A DNA stretch of 64,000 nt from Neptunicoccus cionae (lineage in GTDB: Bacteria; Pseudomonadota; Alphaproteobacteria; Rhodobacterales; Rhodobacteraceae), in contig NZ_BMKA01000001.1 of the NCBI RefSeq assembly GCF_014643735.1, positions 1 to 64,000 of the forward strand. Direction: 5' to 3'. Positions 39,226-48,443 of this stretch are shown here, one piece after another. A program made the position numbers and the translations under genes. Below the pieces are notes generated by a model, which saw only the letters and a list, made by a program, of their open reading frames with translations, was not told the origin of the DNA and ran no database searches. Positions within the stretch are counted from its first letter, which is position 1. Each line of letters opens with the position of its first letter.

Positions 39226-40223
39226 GCCGTATACCCTCTAAACCTGTGTTGATTGATCTGGACGAGGCGCCCTCACAGGATCACACACCGGCCAGCGCGC
39301 CGCCGGTGCCGGATCTTGACCGGCCCCGTCACACGCCCGCCGCCGAAGTCGGTCTGCGCTTTGCGGCAAGTCGTCGTTCCGGCGTGGCACGGGTGTTTTG
39401 GTGGGCGCTCGGGGCGCTTTTGACCTTTATGATTGGCGTCTTTGTCTGGGATTTCGTTGAAACACTTGTGACGCGCAATGTCTGGCTGGGTCGTGTGGCG
39501 TTGGGCCTGCTGGCGCTGGTGATCGGTGCGCTTCTGGTTATGGCGGGGCGGGAACTGGCCACCCTGTCGCGCCTGCGCCGGATTGACGGATTGCGGGCCG
39601 AGGCAGAACATCTGGTGCAGGAAGGCACGCTGGCCGAGGTCCACAGCTACCAGCAGAAATTGCAGAGCCTTTATCGCGGTCGCGAAGAACTTCGCTGGGG
39701 GTTGGCGCGTTTGGCGGAACAAAAGGGCGATATTCTGGATGCGGACAGCGCCCTTGCCCAAAGCGAGAGCCTTTTGCTGCGTCCGCTGGATGATCTGGCA
39801 CGCAGGCAGATCGAATCTGCGGCGCTGCAGGTGGCAACGGCAACCGCTGTTGTGCCACTGGCTTTCGCGGATGTGATAGTGGCGCTTAGCGCGAACCTGC
39901 GAATGATCCGCCAGATTGCGCAGATTTATGGCGGGCGTTCCGGCACACTCGGAAGTTGGCGGCTGACCAAAGCGGTCGCCGCCCATCTGGTGGCAACAGG
40001 CGCTGTGGCCATTGGGGATGATCTGATCGGGTCGGTGGCAGGGGGCGGGGTGCTGTCCAAACTGTCCCGCCGGTTCGGGGAAGGCGTGATTAACGGCGCG
40101 CTGACCGCCCGTGTAGGTGTGGCCGCGATCGAAGTCTGCCGCCCCATGCCATTTCAGGTGGAGTCCAAACCCCGCGTGACCAACATCATCAAACGCAGCC
40201 TGACGGGGTTGTTTGGCAACTGA
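39222..40223 (+). CDS. YcjF-like DUF697 (TIGR01620) membrane protein
   Basis: A 333-residue protein with two hydrophobic segments near 65-115 and the C-terminal DUF697-type region ('VVPLAFADVIVALSANLRMI'). It overlaps the YcjX-like gene by four bases, so the two are coupled. Its stop TGA abuts the stop of the convergent haemoglobin gene, sharing the palindrome TGATCA. Confidence 0.85.
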   Translation: MSRIPSKPVLIDLDEAPSQDHTPASAPPVPDLDRPRHTPAAEVGLRFAASRRSGVARVFWWALGALLTFMIGVFVWDFVETLVTRNVWLGRVALGLLALVIGALLVMAGRELATLSRLRRIDGLRAEAEHLVQEGTLAEVHSYQQKLQSLYRGREELRWGLARLAEQKGDILDADSALAQSESLLLRPLDDLARRQIESAALQVATATAVVPLAFADVIVALSANLRMIRQIAQIYGGRSGTLGSWRLTKAVAAHLVATGAVAIGDDLIGSVAGGGVLSKLSRRFGEGVINGALTARVGVAAIEVCRPMPFQVESKPRVTNIIKRSLTGLFGN

Positions 40224-40637
40224 TCAGTGCAGAATCGGAGGGCCGCTTTGGGGGATGTTCATCTCAACCCCCATCCGCAACCCGCGCCCGATCCGGTGGG
40301 CAAGAGCCGACCATTGCGCGGCAATCTGATCGGGAAGTTCGCCGGCAAGTGTGTCGTCGAACAGATCTAGCCAGCGGGTAAACATCTCGGGCTTGATGGC
40401 GGAGATGCCGGAATGGACCATCATCGGGTTTCCGCTGTAGCTGCGTTCATGCAGAATCGCATTTGCCCAGAAGTCAGTGATTTTCGCTTCGTGGGTGCGC
40501 CATATAGCAGCGTCATCCGATAAGCTGTTCAAAAATACCGGCCCAATCACAGTGTCGCGCCGCACACGGGCGTAGAAGGTCGTCACCACCTGTTCGATCT
40601 GCGCACGGGTAAGCGGAATGCGCGGCGGTAAGGGCAT
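40224..40637 (-). CDS. Group III truncated haemoglobin
   Basis: A 137-residue haem protein. Typical group III features: 'FYARVRRDTVIGPVF', a proximal-histidine region ('MVHSGISAIKPEMFTRWL') and 'DDTLAGELPDQIAAQW'. ATG 40637 was chosen, five nt after the stop of the small upstream gene (coupling likely); a GTG at 40658 is an alternative that would overlap that gene. It likely binds oxygen or nitric oxide; the NsrR-like regulator is encoded next door. Confidence 0.85.
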   Translation of the reverse strand: MPLPPRIPLTRAQIEQVVTTFYARVRRDTVIGPVFLNSLSDDAAIWRTHEAKITDFWANAILHERSYSGNPMMVHSGISAIKPEMFTRWLDLFDDTLAGELPDQIAAQWSALAHRIGRGLRMGVEMNIPQSGPPILH

Positions 40638-40642
40638 TACTG

Positions 40643-40798
40643 TCAATTGAACATCCACACCACTATAAGACCCAGAGGCAACCAGAACAGCATGTTGAAG
40701 AAGGACCGCAACAGGCCGAGATCGCCTTTCGGGTCAATATCCAGATGCTCGCATATCTTGGTGCCGGGCCACAAGATCAGATCTGCCACACGTTCCAT
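40643..40798 (-). CDS. Small 51-residue membrane protein upstream of trHbIII
   Basis: A short gene from ATG 40798: an amphipathic N-terminal half ('ERVADLILWPGTKICEHL') and one C-terminal hydrophobic helix ('FNMLFWLPLGLIVVWMF'), ending 5 bp before the ATG of the haemoglobin gene. Single-helix membrane proteins are sometimes found next to group III haemoglobins in this group; function unknown. It is probably the first gene of the NO-response transcript. Confidence 0.6.
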   Translation of the reverse strand: MERVADLILWPGTKICEHLDIDPKGDLGLLRSFFNMLFWLPLGLIVVWMFN

Positions 40799-40843
40799 CA
40801 GATGATTCCTTAAATAAGTATTTCGGATGCCTATTTAATACGC

Positions 40844-40867
40844 CTTTCAAATGCGCATATCAAATGC
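40844..40867. promoter_or_regulatory. Candidate NsrR/Rrf2 operator
   Basis: Between the divergent small gene and the Rrf2 gene lies a dyad centred on ATGCGCAT (40851-40858), extended as TTT-A-ATGCGCAT-T-AAA. AAATGC also occurs as a direct repeat at 40849-40854 and 40862-40867. NsrR sites contain ATGCAT-like arms, so this fits in part. Confidence 0.4.
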
Positions 40868-40879
40868 TAATTATGTCAC

Positions 40880-41308
40880 ATGCAGATGACTAAGTTTACA
40901 GATTACGGATTGCGGGTGTTGATGGCGCTGGCCGTTACGCAGGAACGTGCCCTTGGCGGCGGACAAATCGCCGCGCAATACGGCATATCTCAACACCATG
41001 TGGCCAAGATAGCCACAGCGCTGGTGGCGGGGGGATTTGTGCTGTCGGAGCGGGGGCGGGGCGGTGGCTTGCGGCTGGCGCGTCCGGCAAAAGACATCCG
41101 CCTTGGTGCTGTGGTGCGGCATCTGTCCAAGTCCGATGTGCTGGTGGAATGTATGGGGCAGGGATCAAGCTGCTGCATCCTGCCGGCTTGTGGTTTGCGC
41201 AGCCCCTTGCAAGAGGCGCAAGAAGCGTTCTTTACCGTGCTCGACGGTTACACGGTTGCCGATACGGTGGCTCAGGGCGACTCTCTGCGCAAATTGTTGG
41301 CGGTATAG
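40880..41308 (+). CDS. Rrf2-family (NsrR-like) regulator
   Basis: A 142-residue helix-turn-helix regulator starting 'MQMTKFTDYGLRVLMALA', as in NsrR. Cysteines C91, C98, C99 and C104 in the pattern 'ECMG...CCILPACGL' can hold an iron-sulphur cluster that senses nitric oxide. It is divergent from the trHbIII operon, which it probably represses until NO damages the cluster. The first ATG is used; a second lies two codons later. Confidence 0.85.
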   Translation: MQMTKFTDYGLRVLMALAVTQERALGGGQIAAQYGISQHHVAKIATALVAGGFVLSERGRGGGLRLARPAKDIRLGAVVRHLSKSDVLVECMGQGSSCCILPACGLRSPLQEAQEAFFTVLDGYTVADTVAQGDSLRKLLAV

Positions 41309-41400
41309 CAAGACAGCAACCGGTGGACCGTCGTGCAGCATGAAAAATGCCTGTGTTTGTTCGGCTGGACGGGGCGGTTCTACGGGGCTATAACGCGCCC

Positions 41401-41451
41401 ATGAAATATATATTCGGCATCACCCTTCGAATTACCGGCCCGGCGCTCTGA
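41401..41451 (+). CDS. Possible 16-residue Ile-rich leader peptide upstream of ileS
   Basis: An ATG with the 16-residue reading MKYIFGITLRITGPAL and stop at 41449. Three isoleucine codons (ATA, ATC and ATT) lie within the first 11 codons. Its last codons and stop lie in the left arm of the hairpin at 41435-41467. No good ribosome site precedes it, so translation is uncertain. Confidence 0.3.
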   Translation: MKYIFGITLRITGPAL

Positions 41452-41467
41452 TCTTCAGAGCGGCCGG
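41435..41467 (+). promoter_or_regulatory. Two-part hairpin upstream of ileS
   Basis: CCGGCC (41435-41440) pairs with GGCCGG (41462-41467), and GCTCTG (41445-41450) pairs with CAGAGC (41456-41461), with a 4-nt bulge. No T run follows, so it is not a plain terminator. It may regulate ileS expression. Confidence 0.45.
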
Positions 41468-41535
41468 GAAAAGGCGCATGGATCCCCGCGCCGCCCTTGT
41501 AAAATGACATCAAGATAAAGACGGAGCCACAACTC

Positions 41536-44439
41536 ATGTGTGCCGAAACCCCTGACTACAAAGACACCCTGCGCCTGCCGAAGACCGATTTTCCGATGCG
41601 GGCCGGACTGCCGAAACGTGAACCGGAATGGCTGGAGAAATGGTCCAAGCTGGACCTGTACCACAAACAACGGGCCGAGGCGGGCGACCGCACGCCGTTC
41701 ATCCTGCATGACGGCCCGCCCTATGCCAACGGTCACCTGCACATCGGCCACGCGCTGAACAAGATCCTCAAGGACTTTATCGTGCGCAGCCAGCAGATGA
41801 TGGGCAAAGACGCCCGCTATGTGCCGGGCTGGGATTGCCACGGTCTGCCGATTGAATGGAAGATCGAGGAACAGTACCGCAAGAAGGGCAAAAACAAGGA
41901 CGATGTGCCTATCATCGAGTTACGTCAGGAATGCCGCAAGTTTGCTGAAGGCTGGATCGACATCCAACGCGAGGAGTTCAAACGCCTTGGTGTGCAAGGC
42001 AACTGGGAAGACCCTTATCTGACCATGAATTTCAGTTCCGAAGCGGTGATCGCTGAAGAATTCATGAAGTTCGTAATGAATGGTGCGCTGTATCAGGGGT
42101 CAAAGCCGGTGATGTGGTCCCCTATCGAAAAAACCGCCTTGGCCGAGGCTGAGGTGGAATATCACGATAAGGACAGCTTTACCGTCTGGGTGAAGTTCAA
42201 GGTGCAGGGCGATAGCGATCTGGCCGATGCTTTCGTTGTGATCTGGACAACGACCCCTTGGACCATGCCGTCGAATAAGGCTGTGGTTTACGGCAAGGAC
42301 ATTTCCTACGGATTGTACGAGGTCACTGGCACGCCTGAGGAATCATGGGCCAATGTTGGTGACCGTTTCCTGCTGGCAGATAATTTGGCCGCTGATGTGA
42401 TGACCAAGGCGCGGCTGGAAGACGGGCAATACACCCGTGTGCGCGATGTGCCTGCGTCTGATCTGGAAGGTTTGGGCCTGCTGCATCCTCTGGCGGGGGC
42501 CGAAGGGGGCAACGGTGAATGGGACGATGTGCGCGATTTCCGTGCTGCGGACTTTGTAACTGACACTGAAGGCACAGGTTTCGTACACTGCGCCCCGTCC
42601 CACGGGATGGAGGAATACGAGCTGTTCCGCGACCTGAACATGCTGGAACAGGTCATCACCTACAACGTGATGGACGACGGTTCCTTCCGCGCCGATCTGC
42701 CGTTCTTTGGTGGCAAATACATCCTGAACCGCAAAGGCGGTGAGGGTGATGCGAATAAAGCTGTGATCGACAAGCTGGTCGAAGTCGGCGGGTTGCTTGC
42801 GCGTGGTAAGATCAAGCACAGCTATCCCCATTCGTGGCGCTCCAAAGCACCGGTGATCTATCGCAACACGCCCCAGTGGTTTGCTGCGATCGACAAACCT
42901 GTCGGGGGCGATGACACCTACGGCGAAACCATCCGCGAGCGGGCGTTGAATTCCATCGACCAACTGGTGAAATGGACCCCTGTGACGGGGCGTAACCGCC
43001 TGTACTCCATGATCGAATCCCGCCCTGACTGGGTTCTGTCCCGCCAACGGGCGTGGGGTGTGCCGCTGACTTGTTTCACCCGCAAGGGATCGTTGCCAAC
43101 GGATGCAGATTACATCCTGCGCGACGATGCCGTGAACGCCCGTATCGCCGAAGCCTTCCGCGCTCAGGGTGCGGATTGCTGGTACGAAGACGGTGCCAAG
43201 GCGCGGTTCCTTGGGGATGACTACCCGCACGAGGATTGGGATCAGGTGTTTGACATTCTCGACGTGTGGTTTGACTCCGGCTCGACCCACTCTTTCGTGG
43301 TGCGGGATCGTGCAGACGGTTCGCCTGACGGGATTGCAGATGTCTATCTTGAAGGCACCGACCAGCATCGCGGCTGGTTCCATTCGTCGATGTTGCAGGC
43401 CTGTGGCACCAAGGGACGCGCGCCGTATAAGGCGGTTGTGACCCACGGGTTCACGCTCGATGAAAAGGGCATGAAGATGTCCAAATCCATCGGCAACACC
43501 ATCGTGCCGGAAACCATCGTCAAACAATACGGCGCGGATATTCTGCGTCTGTGGGTGGCGCAAACCGACTTTACCGCCGACCAGCGGATCGGGCCGGAAA
43601 TCCTGAAAGGCGTAGCAGACAGCTATCGCCGCCTGCGCAACACCATGCGGTTCCTGCTGGGCAATCTGGACGGGTTTAGCGATGCGGAAAAGGTGGAACC
43701 AGCTGATATGCCAGAGCTGGAGCGCTGGGTGCTGCATCGTCTGGCAGAGTTGGATCACGTGGTTCAAACCGGCTATAGCGCCTATAACTTCCAGAGTGTT
43801 TTGCAGCAGTTGTTCCAGTTCTGCACGGTTGATCTGTCTTCGGTCTATTTCGATATCCGCAAGGATGTTCTGTACTGTGATGGCGCGGACAGCCATGAAC
43901 GGCGTTCGGCCCGCACGGTTCTGAACCTGCTGTTCGAGCGGCTGACAACTTGGCTGGCACCGATGCTGGTGTTCACGATGGAAGATGTCTGGCTGGAACG
44001 CTATCCGGGCGAAGAAAGCTCTGTCCATTTGCAGGATTTCCCCAACACGCCGGGCGAATGGCGGGACGAGGGTCTGGCCGCGAAATGGGAGAAAATCCGC
44101 CGTGTGCGCCGCGTTGTAACAGGCGCGATCGAGGTTCAGCGCCGCGATAAGGTGATCGGTGCTTCGCTAGAGGCCGCTCCGGTTGTGCATGTGCGCGACG
44201 CGGATGTCCTACAGGCGCTGAAATCCACGCCATTCGCGGATATCTGCATCACTTCGGCTGTGACACTGACAGATGATCCGATCCCTGCCGAGGCGTTCCG
44301 TATGCCCGATATCGATGGGGTCGGTGTTGTGTTTGAAACCGCCGAGGGCGAGAAATGCCAGCGCTGCTGGAAGATTCTGCCGGATGTGGGCACCCATGAG
44401 CATCCCGGTACCTGCGGGCGGTGTTCAGCTGCTTTGTAA
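41536..44439 (+). CDS. ileS: Isoleucyl-tRNA synthetase
   Basis: A 967-residue enzyme attaching isoleucine to tRNA-Ile. The class I HIGH motif is at residues 69-72 (HLHIGHALNK), with KMSKS in 'EKGMKMSKSIGN' near residue 650, an editing domain between them, and a C-terminal zinc-binding four-cysteine module (CQRC ... CGRC). Typical length. Followed by the strong terminator at 44472-44493. Confidence 0.96.
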   Translation: MCAETPDYKDTLRLPKTDFPMRAGLPKREPEWLEKWSKLDLYHKQRAEAGDRTPFILHDGPPYANGHLHIGHALNKILKDFIVRSQQMMGKDARYVPGWDCHGLPIEWKIEEQYRKKGKNKDDVPIIELRQECRKFAEGWIDIQREEFKRLGVQGNWEDPYLTMNFSSEAVIAEEFMKFVMNGALYQGSKPVMWSPIEKTALAEAEVEYHDKDSFTVWVKFKVQGDSDLADAFVVIWTTTPWTMPSNKAVVYGKDISYGLYEVTGTPEESWANVGDRFLLADNLAADVMTKARLEDGQYTRVRDVPASDLEGLGLLHPLAGAEGGNGEWDDVRDFRAADFVTDTEGTGFVHCAPSHGMEEYELFRDLNMLEQVITYNVMDDGSFRADLPFFGGKYILNRKGGEGDANKAVIDKLVEVGGLLARGKIKHSYPHSWRSKAPVIYRNTPQWFAAIDKPVGGDDTYGETIRERALNSIDQLVKWTPVTGRNRLYSMIESRPDWVLSRQRAWGVPLTCFTRKGSLPTDADYILRDDAVNARIAEAFRAQGADCWYEDGAKARFLGDDYPHEDWDQVFDILDVWFDSGSTHSFVVRDRADGSPDGIADVYLEGTDQHRGWFHSSMLQACGTKGRAPYKAVVTHGFTLDEKGMKMSKSIGNTIVPETIVKQYGADILRLWVAQTDFTADQRIGPEILKGVADSYRRLRNTMRFLLGNLDGFSDAEKVEPADMPELERWVLHRLAELDHVVQTGYSAYNFQSVLQQLFQFCTVDLSSVYFDIRKDVLYCDGADSHERRSARTVLNLLFERLTTWLAPMLVFTMEDVWLERYPGEESSVHLQDFPNTPGEWRDEGLAAKWEKIRRVRRVVTGAIEVQRRDKVIGASLEAAPVVHVRDADVLQALKSTPFADICITSAVTLTDDPIPAEAFRMPDIDGVGVVFETAEGEKCQRCWKILPDVGTHEHPGTCGRCSAAL

Positions 44440-44471
44440 GGGGCGCCGGGAAAATTCGGAGATTATTGATT

Positions 44472-44493
44472 GGGGCCCTTCGGGGCCCCTTTT
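44472..44493 (+). terminator. Intrinsic terminator of ileS
   Basis: A 7-bp GC stem (44472-44478 with 44483-44489) and a TTCG-type loop, followed by TTTT. Confidence 0.9.
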
Positions 44494-44496
44494 GAG

Positions 44497-44516
44497 TATT
44501 TGGGGAACATTGAAGC
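44497..44516. repeat. 20-bp 3'-end repeat, copy 2
   Basis: Identical to 33860-33879 (TATTTGGGGAACATTGAAGC). It lies 7 bp past the stop of the minus-strand DUF1643 gene. Confidence 0.8.
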
Positions 44517-44523
44517 CTATGGC

Positions 44524-45033
44524 TTAGTCCCAAATCTCCGGCTGTGTCGTGTAGGCGATGTAGAGTGGGTGTTTTGGGTGGCCGGCTTTGGACAGGCCGA
44601 GGTGGTAAAGCGGTTTGTCCTGCGCCCGCAGCAGCTGTTCCATCAGCGGACCGCGACCCAGATGGGCGCCGTGGGTGCCCCATGCGCAGACGATGCGGTC
44701 GGCGGTTTTGGCAGCGGCAAGGATTGCAGCATCGTTTTCAGGGCCGACCGGATCATGGGCGGCGCGCATATCGCGCGGATCAGTGGCGCGGTAAGCAAAG
44801 ATGTTGCAGACGGTAAAGCCGCCAAAGCCCAAGGCGCGGGCGCGGCGTTCGCAGCGTTCCACAGTGGGATCGTTCTGTACCTCGGTCGCGGTGGACGGGT
44901 TGAGCATGACAAACAACACATGCCCGCCCGCATCAGACCACTTGCGCGTCAGCGTGTAGCGAAAGGCTTCGCAGTCGGAATAGACCGCGACCGACACCGC
45001 ATCGCCTTTGGTGTGGTGCCGCTCAATTGTCAT
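44524..45033 (-). CDS. DUF1643 protein
   Basis: A 169-residue protein of the DUF1643 family ('[20 protein letters not shown]', '[17 protein letters not shown]', '[13 protein letters not shown]'). The ATG at 45033 overlaps the truB stop by 11 bp. Function unknown. It is the last gene of the rbfA-DUF2233-truB transcript. Confidence 0.82.
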   Translation of the reverse strand: MTIERHHTKGDAVSVAVYSDCEAFRYTLTRKWSDAGGHVLFVMLNPSTATEVQNDPTVERCERRARALGFGGFTVCNIFAYRATDPRDMRAAHDPVGPENDAAILAAAKTADRIVCAWGTHGAHLGRGPLMEQLLRAQDKPLYHLGLSKAGHPKHPLYIAYTTQPEIWD

Positions 45034-45940
45034 GGCGCACAAAGACGCGGGTGGGGTGCAGCTCTCCGGCTTTGTAGATGCCGATGGCGACGGGTTCACC
45101 GTTACAGGCCACCCATGCCTCGTCGCCGTATTCCAGATCCGATGTGATCACCATGCCCGGATTGCCATTGCGCAGGCGGGCGGCGTCCTCAACGCGGCAG
45201 GAAAGGGCAGGCAGGTCAGTAAGGCCGGTTTCCAGCGGCAGCAGATACTGGTCGAGTTCCGGTGTTTTTGCCAGTTCGTCGATGGTCTCAAGGCCGATCC
45301 CGTCAGAGGTTTCAAACGGGCCGGACCAGATGCGGCGCAGGGTCAGCACATGGCCGTAACAGCCGAGCTTTTCCCCCAGATCGCGCGCGATAGAGCGCAC
45401 ATAGCCGCCTTTGCCACAGACCAGTTCCAGTTCCACATGATCCGCATCAGGGCGGGACAGAAAGGACAGGTCTTCCACCCAGAGCGGGCGCGGCGCGAGT
45501 TCGAAATCCTCATCCCCGCCACGGGCCATTTTATAGGCGCGCTGTCCGTCCACCTTGACGGCGGAGAACTTGGGCGGGATTTGTTCTATGTCACCGACAA
45601 AACTGCCGAGGGCGGCTTTGATCTGTGCATCTGTGGGGCGGTCGTCGCTGCTGGCAATGACCTCGCCTTCGGTGTCATCAGTGTTGGTCGCCTGACCGAG
45701 CCGCACAGTAAAAGCATAAGCTTTCAGCGCGTCAGTAATGTAGGGCACGGTTTTGGTCGCCTCCCCCAGCGCCACGGCCAGAACGCCGGTAGCTTCAGGG
45801 TCAAGCGTGCCTGCGTGGCCCGCTTTATTCGCGTTCATCGCCCATTTCACCTTGTTCACAACTGCGGTGGAGGTGATGCCAGCGGGTTTGTCCACCACCA
45901 GCCAGCCCGAGATATCGCGGCCCTTGCGTTTACGTCCCAT
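45023..45940 (-). CDS. truB: tRNA pseudouridine(55) synthase TruB
   Basis: A 305-residue enzyme making pseudouridine 55 in tRNA. The catalytic aspartate D47 is in '[14 protein letters not shown]'. It lies in an operon with rbfA upstream, a common pairing. Confidence 0.95.
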   Translation of the reverse strand: MGRKRKGRDISGWLVVDKPAGITSTAVVNKVKWAMNANKAGHAGTLDPEATGVLAVALGEATKTVPYITDALKAYAFTVRLGQATNTDDTEGEVIASSDDRPTDAQIKAALGSFVGDIEQIPPKFSAVKVDGQRAYKMARGGDEDFELAPRPLWVEDLSFLSRPDADHVELELVCGKGGYVRSIARDLGEKLGCYGHVLTLRRIWSGPFETSDGIGLETIDELAKTPELDQYLLPLETGLTDLPALSCRVEDAARLRNGNPGMVITSDLEYGDEAWVACNGEPVAIGIYKAGELHPTRVFVRHDN

Positions 45941-45952
45941 TTGCTTGCCCTG

Positions 45953-46708
45953 CTACTTGTCTGTCACAACACCGATGATCGGACCCAACGAGGTAAAGCC
46001 GAAATCCGAACGGTTAAGGTTGGGGGCATACAGGCGGGAAATGTTGCCGTCAAAGTAAAGTGCCTGTGGCAGCTTCAGATAATCGCGAAAAAAGCTGGCA
46101 AATGCGTGAAAATTGACCGGCGCGTTGGAAATCACGAAAGTTGCGGTCTTTCCGTCACGGCTGGTGCCCACCCCGTTGCGGATATAGCGGCTGTCGCTGT
46201 CGGGCAGGAAACGGGGGTGCAGTTTGCCATCAATCACCAGCATCGGGCCGGATTGGGTGGCATGGGTGCAAGTGGGTTGATCGTCGAGATAGCGCAGGGT
46301 TTCGATCACATCGGCGCGGCCCTGCCGGACACAAAACACCCCGTTTGGCAGCAGGCCAAAGTTCCCCGGACCAGCGTTCGGGATCACCCTTTGCAGTTCT
46401 GTGCCGTTCTCGATGTAGTGTCCCACCGGCGCGCGGTTTTCGTGATACATCCCCGCGTTCATCGCAAAGGCCAGCTTCTTGCCCTTGGCCAGCAACATCC
46501 GGTCGAGGCTGGCGAACTGGCCATAGGGTTTGCCCGCCTCCGTGTATAAATACAGTTCTAGCCGGTCTTGCGTCATATCAGCGGTGCAAACCGTATAGCT
46601 GACAGATTTATAACTGACATCGCGGCAAGGAGACTCGCCACTTTGGGCGTGGGCAGTTCCGGACAGTCCAGCAGCGCAGAGCAAGAGTGTAACCAGTGTT
46701 CGCATCAT
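45953..46708 (-). CDS. Secreted DUF2233 phosphodiester-glycosidase-like protein
   Basis: 251 residues with a Sec signal peptide (1-21, ending at TAHAQ). The body resembles the DUF2233/NAGPA-type phosphodiester glycosidase family ('FAMNAGMYHENRAPVG', 'GPMLVIDGKLHPRF', 'FVISNAPVNFHAFASFFRD', 'ALYFDGNISRLYAP'). It lies between rbfA and truB, a frequent arrangement in this group. Likely periplasmic glycan-related hydrolase. Confidence 0.72.
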   Translation of the reverse strand: MMRTLVTLLLCAAGLSGTAHAQSGESPCRDVSYKSVSYTVCTADMTQDRLELYLYTEAGKPYGQFASLDRMLLAKGKKLAFAMNAGMYHENRAPVGHYIENGTELQRVIPNAGPGNFGLLPNGVFCVRQGRADVIETLRYLDDQPTCTHATQSGPMLVIDGKLHPRFLPDSDSRYIRNGVGTSRDGKTATFVISNAPVNFHAFASFFRDYLKLPQALYFDGNISRLYAPNLNRSDFGFTSLGPIIGVVTDK

Positions 46709-46756
46709 GCCGTTTTGCCTTTTGACTTTTGAGTTGCCGTGTCCTGCTGCGGTTTT

Positions 46757-47161
46757 TTACGACTCGTCTTTGTCCAGATCCTGCTTCACGCTGGATTGCT
46801 CCAACAGGCGGCGGGTTTCGTCCATCTGGTCAAAGGTGCGGTCGTAGACGAACTTCAGCTCTGGCGAGTATTTCAGATCTAGGTTTTTGTTGATCGAACG
46901 GCGTAGCTCGTAGGTGTTCTTGTTCAGCGCCTCAATCACCAGATCGGCGTTCACCCCGCCAAGAGGCAGCACGTGGACCACCGCCTTGCGCAGGTCGGGG
47001 GTGGGGCGGACCTCTCCGACCGTGATAGAGACATGGGCCAGATCGGGATCGTGGATGTCGCCACGGGACAGGGTTTCCGCAAGGCTGCGGCGGATCAGTT
47101 CCCCGACGCGCAGCTGGCGCTGGCTCGGGCCTGCGGATGAATCTTGTGTGCGTTTGGCCAT
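46757..47161 (-). CDS. rbfA: Ribosome-binding factor A
   Basis: A 134-residue KH-like protein needed for 16S rRNA 5' end maturation and cold adaptation. Conserved '[16 protein letters not shown]' start and '[19 protein letters not shown]' end. ATG 47161 chosen. It leads the operon with DUF2233, truB and DUF1643, and is divergent from dapB. Confidence 0.93.
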   Translation of the reverse strand: MAKRTQDSSAGPSQRQLRVGELIRRSLAETLSRGDIHDPDLAHVSITVGEVRPTPDLRKAVVHVLPLGGVNADLVIEALNKNTYELRRSINKNLDLKYSPELKFVYDRTFDQMDETRRLLEQSSVKQDLDKDES

Positions 47162-47289
47162 GGTATCCTCTTTTTCAGCCCATTTATGGCAGAAACCCAC
47201 AGCTTACAACATGGCTTTGCGTCACGGGGGCTTTGACTTTGCCTGTAGGCGGGGTAAAGCCGAACCAAGCACAGTATAGGAGCAAGTTC

Positions 47290-48099
47290 ATGTCAGACCA
47301 ACCAGCCATCGCGATCGTGGGCGCTTCGGGCCGTATGGGGCGGATGTTGATACAGACGGTTCTGGACAGCGATCAGGCCACCCTAGCGGGCGTGACAGAG
47401 CGTGCGGGACATGAATGGATCGGTAAGGATTTGGGCGCTTGCATGGGGGGCGCCGATTTGGGGGTCACAGTGTCGGATGACCCGCTGGAGGTATTCGCCA
47501 AAGCGCAGGCGGTGATTGATTTTACCAGCCCTGACGCCACCGTTGAACATGCGGCACTGGCGGCACAGGCCCGTGCGGTTCATGTGATCGGCACGACTGG
47601 TATGGATGACAGTCATCTGGCCAAACTGTCCGCGGCGGCGCGCCATGCGCCGATCATTCGCGCTGGCAACATGAGCCTTGGGGTCAATCTGCTGGTGCAG
47701 CTCACCAGAAAGGTTGCGCAGGCGCTGGATGAGGATTTCGACATCGAAGTGGTGGAGGCCCATCATCGCCACAAAGTAGACGCCCCAAGTGGTACGGCCC
47801 TGATGCTGGGCGAGGCGGCCGCCGAAGGGCGCGGCGTTGCGTTGGATGATGTGGCGGATCGCGGGCGGGACGGGATCACCGGCGCGCGCAAACGGGGTGA
47901 CATCGGGTTCAGCGCCATTCGTGGTGGCGATGTGGTCGGGGAACACGATGTGATCTTTGCCGCTGAGGGGGAACGCATTGTGCTACGTCACCTTGCCACC
48001 GACCGGCGCATTTTTGCGCGCGGCGCGGTGAAGGCCGCGATCTGGGGGCAGGGCAAAAATCCGGGCGAATACGATATGATGGACGTGCTGGGGCTGTAA
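47290..48099 (+). CDS. dapB: 4-Hydroxy-tetrahydrodipicolinate reductase
   Basis: A 269-residue NAD(P)H-dependent enzyme of lysine and diaminopimelate synthesis. The Rossmann motif GASGRMGR is near residue 10, and the catalytic '[15 protein letters not shown]' region is present. The ATG at 47290 was chosen over an upstream frame that reads through unrelated sequence. A short inverted repeat (GTGCTGG/CCAGCAC) spans its stop. Confidence 0.94.
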   Translation: MSDQPAIAIVGASGRMGRMLIQTVLDSDQATLAGVTERAGHEWIGKDLGACMGGADLGVTVSDDPLEVFAKAQAVIDFTSPDATVEHAALAAQARAVHVIGTTGMDDSHLAKLSAAARHAPIIRAGNMSLGVNLLVQLTRKVAQALDEDFDIEVVEAHHRHKVDAPSGTALMLGEAAAEGRGVALDDVADRGRDGITGARKRGDIGFSAIRGGDVVGEHDVIFAAEGERIVLRHLATDRRIFARGAVKAAIWGQGKNPGEYDMMDVLGL

Positions 48100-48127
48100 C
48101 CAGCACGGCAAGAGTGTCGGAGGTTAT

Positions 48128-48310
48128 TCAGAAATCCGACACGATGCCCTTCTTTTCCCAATCGCCAAAGCGGGTGGGTTCCGGTCCGTCCCGTCCGCCG
48201 AGTTCCGACGGCAGGTCTAGCGGTGCGGCTTCTGCCTTGCGGGCGGCGGCCTCGGCTAGTGCCCGCTCTGCTGCGGCTTGCAGTTTTTTCTGTTTTTCGT
48301 CGTCGCTCAT
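48128..48310 (-). CDS. DUF1674 succinate dehydrogenase assembly factor 4-like
   Basis: A 60-residue protein with the diagnostic end 'GGRDGPEPTRFGDWEKKGIV'. DUF1674 is the SdhAF4 family, which assists assembly of the flavinated SdhA subunit and protects it from oxidants. The N-terminal half is alanine/lysine-rich. Confidence 0.85.
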   Translation of the reverse strand: MSDDEKQKKLQAAAERALAEAAARKAEAAPLDLPSELGGRDGPEPTRFGDWEKKGIVSDF

Positions 48311-48443
48311 TTGTGTCTGCCTGATGACTGGTCTAAAGCTGTCTTAACACTTTATCCGATCCGGATTGAATGTAAAAACACCCGATCCGCCCTGATGATC
48401 CGCTAATGGCGGGCAGGGACCGGACAGAACAAAGGGATACCGG

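Noticed and set aside
41309-41535. T-box riboswitch upstream of ileS
   Set aside because: No T-box core sequence or specifier-loop layout, and T-boxes are not expected in Proteobacteria; only the small Ile-containing ORF and hairpin are present.
42343-44028. Long open frame on the minus strand opposite ileS
   Set aside because: It is the mirror of a well-supported 967-residue synthetase; such antisense frames are common in GC-rich genes and have no family features.
45008-46549. Long plus-strand open frame across truB and the DUF2233 gene
   Set aside because: It covers two clearly recognised minus-strand genes; composition of the frame is not protein-like.
48085-48106. Inverted repeat at the dapB stop as a terminator
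   Set aside because: Seven-base arms overlapping the stop codon with no T run; too weak to call.
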